Below, piece after piece: positions 14,808-20,596 of a stretch of DNA of 20,596 nt. Source of the DNA: JAKFDK01 sp036676195 (GTDB lineage: Bacteria; Bacillota; Sulfobacillia; Symbiobacteriales; ZC4RG38); NCBI GenBank assembly GCA_036676195.1, contig JAKFDK010000064.1, positions 1 through 20,596 on the forward strand, given 5' to 3'. Both the position numbers and the translations under genes were made by a program. How positions within the stretch are numbered: the first letter of the stretch is position 1; the number at the start of each line of letters is the position of its first letter. The notes beneath the pieces are model-generated. The model worked only from the letters and a program-made list of their open reading frames with translations, had not been told where the DNA came from and searched no databases.

Positions 14808-15188
14808 GCCGTCCAACGGCTGGAACTGTCCGTTGGGCATGGCCCGGTCAACCCGGTTAGCCACCTGGCCACTTTCCATGATGGGGGCAGGTGGCCTGCT
14901 GTTGTGTACAGCCGCCCAACCCTTTGGACCACAGAAGGAGTTCAAAGGGTGAGGGGGCGAACATATGTTTACCTTGAGAAGACCCGCAGAGTGGCCAGAG
15001 GCGTCCTTCTGTTTCGCCTTGATAAGCCTTCAGGTGTTGCATTTCCCGGTGATTACCTGTATCGGATCAGTACTGACTTCGGAACCGGTTCTGCCGGCAT
15101 CGGGCTGTTCCTCCACAGGTTGCTGCACGGGGGCGGAAACTTTAATTTCGTACCGGACGCCTTACTCGGAAGGCTCCGCAGTCAATAA
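14808..15188 (+). pseudogene. C-terminal fragment of a class III lanthipeptide synthetase (LanKC-like)
   Basis: One frame is open from just after a TGA at 14805-14807 to TAA at 15186-15188, about 126 codons. It contains SRPTLWTTEGVQRVRGRTYV and, near the end, YLYRISTDFGTGSAGIGLFL followed by HRLLHGGGNFNF. From memory, this GTGSAGI...LHRLL ending is characteristic of the C-terminus of the cyclase part of LanKC enzymes, which install lanthionine or labionin rings in precursor peptides. A whole enzyme has about 850 residues with lyase and kinase domains; none of those is present upstream, where the HAD terminator ends at 14771. The fragment therefore cannot be active. No GC or codon break was measured. 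The assignment rests on motif memory, so the family is probable rather than certain. Confidence 0.65.
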
Positions 15189-15256
15189 GCTCACTCAAGC
15201 CTCCATCCAGCGCTCAGAAGTGAAGGCGCCGAAGCAGAAGATAAGGGGGGAGTGTC

Positions 15257-15922
15257 ATGCGCCTTAAGTTAGCCGGCCTCTGGAAGCAACATAATTTTAT
15301 GAGGTTTTGGGCCAGCCAGACCATCTCGGTGTTTGGATCTCAGATTACCCAACTTGCCCTTCCACTGACGGCGGTTATCCTTTTGGGCGCCACGCCTGCA
15401 CAAATGGGAGTACTCAACGCCCTGGTTACAGTCCCCTATCTGGTCATCAGCCTACTCGTTGGCGCCTGGGTGGACCGCCTTCCTCGTCGTCCCATTCTGA
15501 TCTGGTCGGACATTGGCCGCGCACTTGTGCTAGCGGCCATCCCGGTTGCGTCGCTGCTCGGTATTCTACGCATGGAATTACTGTACGTTGTTTGCCTGGT
15601 GGCCGGTACACTGACCGTTTTCTTCGATGTCGCCTGCCAGGCGTTTCTGCCCTCACTCGTTCACTATGAGCAGTCAGGAGAGGGAAACAGCAAGCTGCAG
15701 GTTACTGCCTCCGCCGCCAAAATTGCGGGGCCGGGGCTTGCAGGGTGGGTAATTCACCTGATCTCAGCTCCGACGGCAATCTTCTGGGACGCCCTCTCAT
15801 TCCTTGTCTCGGCATTAATGCTGGGGCTTGTACGGGTTCAGGAGCCGGTGCGACCGAAAACCGAGACAAGACGAGGCTTCGGACCTGAGATCGCCGAAGG
15901 GCTGCGCTTGGCGGTTGTTTGA
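15257..15922 (+). pseudogene. N-terminal half of an MFS exporter
   Basis: ATG 15257 follows GGGGGGAG at ideal spacing. The 221 residues read as the first half of an EntS-like major facilitator: WASQTISVFGSQITQLALPL, a second helix pair, VGAWVDRLPRRPILIWSD (the conserved loop between helices 2 and 3), and further helices to SFLVSALMLGLVRVQEP. The family normally has about 400 residues and twelve helices. Here the frame ends after EGLRLAVV, where the central loop should lead into helix 7, and the sequence passes directly into a radical-SAM gene in another frame. A deletion that removed the second half and the start of the next gene explains this best. It probably once exported the island's product. 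Confidence 0.8.
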
Positions 15923-17209
15923 CCTGGACAATGGTCGTACCTGCGTGGTTGATCCTCAGATACCGGCGTGGACTATTGTCAGTCGTGAGGAAGGTTTCCT
16001 TTTGCGCCGACTTCAGACTTGCGTAAACCCTACTCCTGTCGAACTCGAGAAAGCTAAAGTTATCAAGGCTCAACTCGATGGTCAACCTCTATCCCTAAAT
16101 TCTGTGTCTCCGGAACGCCAAATCTACATTGAACTGGGAAACGTTTGTAATTTGCGATGCGTCCATTGTTACAACAACTCGGGGACTACCGGTCAGCCTC
16201 CCCGCCTTTTGACATCAGAACTAATAGCCAGCATTTTGGGAGAAGCTCGACAACTGGGTTTCAAAGGTGTGGTATTTAGCGGAGGAGAGCCTTTGCTACG
16301 CCACGACTTATTTGACCTCATCGCATTGGCCCAGGGACTTGGGCTGCTTACCAAGGTAATTACCAATGGTACGCTCATCACTCCGAAAGTAGTCCAGCGG
16401 CTTAGACATCTGAACGCTCATATCGATATCAGCCTGGAAGGTGCTACTCCATCCAGCCATGATAGAATCCGGGGACAAGGTTCTTTTGCAGGCGTGTTGC
16501 GCGGAATTGAATGTTTGCTGGCTGCTGGCTGCGTCGGACACTTGGCCTTGTCCGTAGTGTTGAACCATTTTAACCAATATGATTTACCCAGGATTGTGGA
16601 GTTATGTCACCGGTATCAGGTTAGCCGTTTACAATTGATCTTTCCGGTTCGGCAGGGCAGGGCCCTGGAGAACTGGGACGATATATGCCTGTCCAGGTCG
16701 GACCTGAGCCGATTGTGTCGAGAAATATTTACCATGCAACAGTCGCTTCTGGGTCGGGTGCAGATCGAAAATGAGGTTGTATCTACGGCCGTGGATGCTC
16801 TCTTGTTTGGAGGCCGCGCTACAAATTATGCCTGCTCGGCATGTAGGCAGCTCAGGGTTGATTACGACGGCAATGTATATCCATGTGCCTTTTTCGATCA
16901 TCCAACCTATCAATTAGGGAATGTGATCACCGCCGGCTCTCTGCAGCAGGCTATACATACGGCTCATACGACAGTGCACGAAATTGATGCTGCCTTTATC
17001 AGCGGGCGTGCCAGAACGAACAGGTAGCGAAGTGTGCTTGGCGTGGTTATTGTGGCGGTGGCTGTATGGCTCAAGCTGCGCTGCGAGAAGGCACTATTTG
17101 GGGGGTGGGAGACCTGTGCTGTGACGTTCGTGAGTCTCTTTACCTCCATATCCTCCGTGCCATGACGAATAGGGGGGACTCACACCACGATGTTTCGCCC
17201 AACTTCTAG
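15915..17209 (+). pseudogene. Radical SAM/SPASM peptide-maturase, 5'-truncated and frameshifted
   Basis: The N-terminus appears in frame from about 15915 (LFDLDNGRTCVVD) with no normal start; TTG 15915 or an ATG at 15828 inside the MFS gene are the only options. The radical-SAM core has the [4Fe-4S] motif CNLRCVHCY and GGEPLLRHDL. The SPASM-type tail begins with CSACRQLRVDYDGNVYPCAF. This frame stops at 17025-17027, but the expected last cluster motif, CAWRGYCGGGC, follows at once in the -1 frame (17033-17065), and that frame continues to TAG 17207-17209. One indel between about 16988 and 17027 therefore splits the gene. SPASM enzymes form thioether or C-C crosslinks in ribosomal peptides. 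With the second auxiliary cluster ligands lost the product is probably inactive, unless frameshifting occurs. Confidence 0.85.
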
Positions 17210-17465
17210 CCTGACCCTTCCGCCGAAGGATGTACAACGTTGGCCTGGACTCGTGTGTGACTTTTTGGGGACTAAGGTCTGTTACCGAGCCCGTGATTCG
17301 TTAACCATAAGTCGGATCAGGTACATCTTTAGCCGATTTGTGGCTACCGCGGACAATTGTGATATTGAGATTGCCTTGTTGACCTCTGATAAACCGTTTG
17401 TGCAGGCAATTCTAACGCCAGATCAGGATGCGGTCCAGCGCTCACCCGAGTTTGTGAAATGGTAA
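17190..17465 (+). CDS. Unknown 91-residue protein in the RiPP island
   Basis: This ORF begins MFRPTSSLTLPPKDVQRWPG and ends SPEFVKW. Its ATG overlaps the restored 3' end of the radical-SAM gene by 20 bases, as expected within an operon. AGGGGGGA lies upstream, though somewhat far (about 12 bases). There is no signal peptide or hydrophobic helix. The middle (VCYRARDSLTISRIRYIFSR) is basic and the following VATADNCDIEIALL looks like beta-strand. I do not recognise a family. It could be a small partner of the maturase such as a recognition protein, or the N-terminal part of a larger gene whose remainder lies in the next overlapping ORF in a -1 frame. The composition is visibly more A+T-rich than the tup region. 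Confidence 0.5.
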   Translation: MFRPTSSLTLPPKDVQRWPGLVCDFLGTKVCYRARDSLTISRIRYIFSRFVATADNCDIEIALLTSDKPFVQAILTPDQDAVQRSPEFVKW

Positions 17466-17629
17466 CTTCCTCGGGAATGGAGCCTATAGATGTGATGCGT
17501 ACCCTAGTAGGGTTGGTGAACGGTTGCCAGGTATACAGCCTTGGTACAGCCGACCTACATGCGACTGCCGATCAAATTACACAAATATTAGAAACCCCCG
17601 GCGGTGGTACTTGGTTGCCGGAGGGGTAA
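17459..17629 (+). CDS. Small 56-residue ORF, candidate peptide or gene remnant
   Basis: ATG 17459 overlaps the stop of the 91-residue ORF (ATGGTAA), so it can be translated by coupling. It encodes 56 residues including EPIDVMRTLVGLVNGCQVYS and LHATADQITQILETPGGG, and ends TWLPEG. Its TAA falls inside the ribosome site of the peptidase gene, giving tight operon packing. An acidic, helix-forming front followed by a Gly-rich TPGGGTW end is reminiscent of a RiPP precursor with leader and short core. It has one Cys only, so it is no ordinary lanthipeptide. It may instead be the displaced end of the preceding ORF. I do not assign a function. Confidence 0.4.
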   Translation: MVTSSGMEPIDVMRTLVGLVNGCQVYSLGTADLHATADQITQILETPGGGTWLPEG

Positions 17630-17634
17630 TCAGC

Positions 17635-18132
17635 ATGTCAAGTCTATCCCTCCGTGAACAGTTTGTTTGGATTGCAATAAGTGGTAGTAGTATGGCACCA
17701 GGAATACTGGATGGGAGCGAGGTTCTCTTGGACCTGTCAGCTAGAGACTCACGCGAGTGGGCGGTAGTCGCCTTTCACTCCTTGGAAGGCGACACTTACC
17801 TCCACAGAATTCTTCGTGTGTGGACCTGGCCAAACTCCTACTCATTGTTCTTGGAGGGTGGCGACGGTGATAGCATGTGTAGTTTAGTCCCTGCCAATCG
17901 CATTATCGCCACGGCATTGATTGCCCGGCTAGATGGGGCGATGTATCAGTTTCCGACACGTCCAAGAATTTTGCTGGGGCCAACGCAAGTACTGGTCCTC
18001 AACGGTGTTGCCTATCTTAGCCGCTCTATACACAACTCATGGCTACGTGCTTTCTTTTGGTTGATCCTACCAACCCTCGTTATGAACTGCCGGTGGTCTG
18101 GAGCGCATCGAGGAATCCTCGCCATTATGTAA
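17635..18132 (+). CDS. S26-like signal-peptidase-type protease (Ser/His)
   Basis: A 165-residue protein of the S24/S26 peptidase type. The nucleophile is Ser-19 in ISGSSMAPGI, the conserved SMxP box. The general base position carries histidine (His-57 in TYLHRILRV) rather than the lysine of bacterial signal peptidase I, as in the archaeal/SipW-like branch. The segment SLFLEGGDGDSMCSLVPANRI matches the family's GD..D..V box. A hydrophobic helix near the end (WLRAFFWLILPTLVM) may anchor it in the membrane. ATG 17635 was chosen because GGAGGGG lies eight bases before it; the longer open frame to 17524 has no such site. Within a RiPP island it probably removes a leader or trims an exported peptide, which is inference from position. 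Confidence 0.8.
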   Translation: MSSLSLREQFVWIAISGSSMAPGILDGSEVLLDLSARDSREWAVVAFHSLEGDTYLHRILRVWTWPNSYSLFLEGGDGDSMCSLVPANRIIATALIARLDGAMYQFPTRPRILLGPTQVLVLNGVAYLSRSIHNSWLRAFFWLILPTLVMNCRWSGAHRGILAIM

Positions 18133-18199
18133 AGCTTGAAATATCGAGTAGTGCAGGTAATTCGCCAAGATCCTTTTGGTGTGGAAGGGAGTTGGCCTG

Positions 18200-18958
18200 A
18201 TGACCGCCATAGCGACCCATAACCTGACGGTTCATTACCCTGGCCGCCGCGATCCTGCTATTCGCGAATTGACATGCACCTTCCAAAGGGGCAAGATTAC
18301 CGGGCTTTTGGGTCCAAACGGAGCGGGTAAGACTACGGCGGTTCATGCTATGACTACCGTAATACCCATCACTTCTGGCGATGTCATAGTTCTCGGTCAC
18401 AACGCCCGGCGAAATCCGACGGCAGTTCGATCTTTAATTGGATTGATGTCGCAGGTAGACGCGATCGATTGGGCTCTGACCATCGAGCAGCAAATTGAGT
18501 TTGTCGCGCGCCTACTCGGGTTTCGACCTGCTGAGCGCAGGGCACGGATGGACGACTTGATCCACCGCTTCGGGCTGTCCGACGTGCGGCGGAGCGATCC
18601 CGTGCAGGTTTCAGGTGGGCAACTGAAGCGAACTCAGATCGTTTGTTGTTTGCTGCGGCGCCCGGAAATTCTGTTTGTGGATGAGCCGACCTTGGGGCTG
18701 GATCCGTTAGGCGTCGATGCAGTGCTGGCGGAACTGCGAAATTTGGCTGCTGAAGGGACTACGGTGATCCTGGCCACCAACGAAATGGAACAAGCTGCTG
18801 CTGTTTGCGATGAAGTACTGTTTTTGCGCCGCGGTAGAATGGCAATACAGGGCACACCGGCGAAGCTGGCTGCGGATTATGGGGGAAGTCTGGGACAGGC
18901 ATTCCGCACCCTTGCATTACAGGAGGGCGATACGGGTGATAGCGTTACCGCGGGGTAG
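18200..18958 (+). CDS. ABC-2 exporter ATPase
   Basis: A 252-residue ATP-binding subunit of the drug/bacteriocin exporter type. Walker A is GPNGAGKTT (38-46), the Q-loop is GLMSQ (Gln-85), the signature is VSGGQLKRTQ (137-146) and Walker B is EILFVDEPTLGLDP (156-169). The switch position after Walker B reads ILATNEM, with Asn-194 where most ABC ATPases have His. AAGGGAG lies eight bases before ATG 18200. It overlaps the permease gene by 23 bases, so the two form one exporter. Unlike the genes before it in the island it is full length. It probably exports or confers immunity to the peptide product. Confidence 0.92.
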   Translation: MTAIATHNLTVHYPGRRDPAIRELTCTFQRGKITGLLGPNGAGKTTAVHAMTTVIPITSGDVIVLGHNARRNPTAVRSLIGLMSQVDAIDWALTIEQQIEFVARLLGFRPAERRARMDDLIHRFGLSDVRRSDPVQVSGGQLKRTQIVCCLLRRPEILFVDEPTLGLDPLGVDAVLAELRNLAAEGTTVILATNEMEQAAAVCDEVLFLRRGRMAIQGTPAKLAADYGGSLGQAFRTLALQEGDTGDSVTAG

Positions 18959-19721
18959 TTGGCAGCGGATCAACGCAATGCTGTGGCGCCAGGTTCGCCA
19001 GACTCTCCAGTGGATTGGCCCCCACGCGATCAACGTTGTACGCCCCGCTGGTTATCTGCTTCTGGCCGTGGGCATCGGGGCCACTTTTGGCTCGGCAGAA
19101 TACCATGGACGCACCATTTCCTATATAGACTTCATGTTGCCGGGCCTTCTCACCATGATTGCCTTTGAGGCATTCAATGACGCACTCGTCCGGTCGGCCA
19201 ATGACAAGCAGTGGGGGGTATTCCGTATTGCCATCCTCCATGGTGTACGGCCTGGTGAATATATAGCTGCGCATGTACTATATGGGTTCACATGGTTTGC
19301 TTTCCGGTCCCTCATCTTACTTGCAGTTGCGGTTTTGTTTGGCGCTCGTCCGTCCTGGACCGCTCTGCCAATCACCTACCTGTGGTCTGCTTTGGGTATT
19401 ACGACATGGGCGGCGCTGGGCACCGCTGTGGGGACCCGAGTCGATTCGTACAACGTTCGGGATACCCTGGTCAGTTTGCTCAGCGTGCCGCTGGTATTTA
19501 CATCTTCCGCTTTTTACGATACAGCGCGGGTGCCGCTGGCCCTCAAAGTCGTGGCAAAGATCAACCCACTCAGCGTACTGGCTGATACCACACGGATGGC
19601 CCTCTTCGGAGGTGAGACACCCTTTATGGCCGGGATCTCACTGGTGATTCTTGCCGGCTGCGCCTTTGCCCTTGCTTACATAATGGTCCGGCGCACGCCA
19701 CTGGTAGCGCGGGACCGGTAG
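18936..19721 (+). CDS. ABC-2 exporter permease
   Basis: A 261-residue membrane protein with about six hydrophobic segments, for example RPAGYLLLAVGIGATFG, SLILLLAVAVLFG and ISLVILAGCAFALAYIM. The YIDFMLPGLLTMIAFEA segment and INPLSVLADTTRMALFGG near the end are typical of the NodJ/DrrB branch of ABC-2 permeases. GTG 18936 was chosen because GGAGG (18922-18926) precedes it by nine bases. It lies inside the ATPase gene, giving translational coupling. The unit ends at a strong hairpin 27 bases after the stop. It is intact, with no frameshift, in contrast to the MFS half-gene upstream. Confidence 0.9.
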   Translation: MIALPRGSWQRINAMLWRQVRQTLQWIGPHAINVVRPAGYLLLAVGIGATFGSAEYHGRTISYIDFMLPGLLTMIAFEAFNDALVRSANDKQWGVFRIAILHGVRPGEYIAAHVLYGFTWFAFRSLILLAVAVLFGARPSWTALPITYLWSALGITTWAALGTAVGTRVDSYNVRDTLVSLLSVPLVFTSSAFYDTARVPLALKVVAKINPLSVLADTTRMALFGGETPFMAGISLVILAGCAFALAYIMVRRTPLVARDR

Positions 19722-19747
19722 CAGCCACGACCAGGTTAGTGAAGATT

Positions 19748-19789
19748 CGCCAACCGGCGCCCCCCTTGCAGGGTGGGCGCCGGTTGGCG
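19748..19789. terminator. Strong hairpin closing the RiPP island
   Basis: A perfect 15-bp stem, CGCCAACCGGCGCCC / GGGCGCCGGTTGGCG, with an extra CCC/GGG inside its 12-base loop. It lies directly after the exporter operon. There is no U-run, but the stability suggests termination. Confidence 0.7.
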
Positions 19790-19913
19790 TGCAGCGGCAG
19801 AATGCAGGCTGAACGCTCTGAAACACACGGGAATGGGGATCAACTGCAGCTCTTGGACATAGACCCGGCCTGAGGAAACGAACTGCCATATTTGTCTTCC
19901 CAAACCGACATTT

Positions 19914-19933
19914 CGCAGGGAGAAAACCCTGCG
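19914..19933 (+). promoter_or_regulatory. Hairpin in the leader of the oxidoreductase gene
   Basis: CGCAGGG-AGAAAA-CCCTGCG forms a 7-bp perfect stem 62 bases before the GTG start. It could be a leader structure or the trace of a short extragenic repeat. The rest of the 19790-19995 interval shows no gene. Confidence 0.4.
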
Positions 19934-19995
19934 CCCGGGCGGTCGCCGTTACACTGGTGATCACAACAAGGCGGCGGTGTGGGGGCGATGCGGCA

Positions 19996-20596
19996 GTGGA
20001 ATCGGTTGAAACAGAACAACCAACCCGAAGCAGTTCCTTTTATGAAATGCGCCTGGAGTCCATCGGCGGGTTGGGGGCGCACCTGGCCGGCCAGATGCTG
20101 GCCGAGGCCGGGGTGCTGGGCGCGGGTCTGAGCGGGGCGCATTTCTCTTCTTATGGGTCAGAAAAAAAGGGGTCCCCAGTCAAGTCATACGTGCGGCTGG
20201 GGCCGCCGGATAAACCAATCCGGATTACCAGCCCGGTCCGGGAGCCGGACCTGGTGGCTGTTTTCCATGCGGCGTTACTGGCCGATCCGGGCGTAACGGC
20301 CGGGCTGCGGGCAGGCGCGACCCTGATTGTGAACACCGAGGACAGCCCGGAGGCGGTGGCTGCCCATGTCGGTCTGCCCGGGGTGCGGGTGCTGACCCTG
20401 GACGCCATCGGCATTGCCTTGCAGGAGAAAACCCGGGTGAACACGGCCATGCTGGGCGCCATCGCCCGAATCGCGCCAGTATTGGAACCCGAGTCCATTC
20501 GCCGGGTAATCGCTGCCACCTTTGGCACCAGGTATCCGCAACTGGTAGCGGCGAACCTGCGCACCTTCGACCGCGGCTACACCGAGATCGCCGAAT
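19996..20596 (+). CDS. 2-oxoacid:ferredoxin oxidoreductase gamma subunit (partial)
   Basis: This open frame runs off the right edge, with 200 residues visible. After a short acidic head it has RLESIGGLGAHLAGQMLAEA, the core motif of gamma subunits of pyruvate/2-oxoacid:ferredoxin oxidoreductases, followed by GLSGAHFSSYGSEKKGSPVK, the family's second signature. Later LTLDAIGIALQEKTRVNTAM and FDRGYTEIA match the C-terminal part of the domain. These thiamine-dependent iron-sulfur enzymes oxidise 2-oxoacids to acyl-CoA and reduce ferredoxin in anaerobes. GTG 19996 was chosen because GGGGGC lies about nine bases upstream; a GTG at 19957 has no such site. The gamma domain is nearly complete at the edge, so a ferredoxin-like extension or separate delta, alpha and beta genes probably follow. 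Confidence 0.9.
   Translation, partial: MESVETEQPTRSSSFYEMRLESIGGLGAHLAGQMLAEAGVLGAGLSGAHFSSYGSEKKGSPVKSYVRLGPPDKPIRITSPVREPDLVAVFHAALLADPGVTAGLRAGATLIVNTEDSPEAVAAHVGLPGVRVLTLDAIGIALQEKTRVNTAMLGAIARIAPVLEPESIRRVIAATFGTRYPQLVAANLRTFDRGYTEIAE

Noticed and set aside
14793..14950. A series of four hairpins suggesting a structured leader RNA
   Set aside because: Most lie within the open frame of the LanKC stub, have short stems and long loops, and match no riboswitch layout I know.
14965..15267. Ser/Cys-rich 100-aa ORF (GCSSTGCCTGAETL) with a good ribosome site that resembles a lanthipeptide precursor
   Set aside because: It is the +1 frame of the LanKC-like stub, whose own frame has family-like motifs through to 15188. 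The Cys-rich part sits mid-protein rather than at the C-terminus.

Overview
The window looks like a chromosome segment from a GC-rich Firmicutes-type bacterium. Signs of this are an HPr with both the His-15 and the regulatory-Ser context, GGAGG-type ribosome sites before nearly every gene, GTG/TTG starts, large serine recombinases of the spoIVCA kind, a TupABC tungstate importer and a 2-oxoacid:ferredoxin oxidoreductase subunit. I cannot name a genus. No rRNA, tRNA or CRISPR array was seen.

Regions. (1) 1-2409: a featureless edge, a broken two-winged-helix gene, and large serine recombinase 1. (2) 2481-5785 (minus): a cytosolic GAF/HisKA/HATPase kinase overlapping a REC-REC-HD-GYP response regulator, a terminator, then an unknown 65-aa protein translationally coupled to HPr. 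(3) 6091-8520: large serine recombinase 2 (minus). Upstream of it lies about 900 bp of non-coding DNA with a 41-bp tandem array and two ~50-bp dyads built from four copies of one half-site. (4) 8558-14771: a BaiN/HI0933-type flavoprotein with a coupled 13-codon leader; a ModE-HTH/TupA-like one-component regulator; the tupABC operon, whose good sigma-A promoter is followed at once by a ModE-type inverted repeat; and a NagD-like HAD phosphatase with its own promoter and a strong terminator hairpin. (5) 14808-19721: a damaged, visibly more A+T-rich RiPP island. It holds a C-terminal stub of a class III lanthipeptide synthetase, half of an MFS exporter joined out of frame to a radical-SAM/SPASM gene that also carries a frameshift, two small unknown coupled ORFs, an S26-like Ser/His peptidase and an intact ABC-2 exporter pair. 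It ends at a 15-bp terminator hairpin. (6) 19996-20596: start of a 2-oxoacid:ferredoxin oxidoreductase gamma subunit, cut by the window edge.

How it works together. The clearest circuit is tungstate homeostasis: the fused regulator probably senses the oxyanion with the same fold as TupA and binds the repeat just downstream of the tupA start site. The kinase/HD-GYP pair is a likely c-di-GMP output system. The most unusual material is the decaying RiPP island and the repeat/dyad DNA beside recombinase 2. All assignments are from reading motifs by eye; no database search was run.
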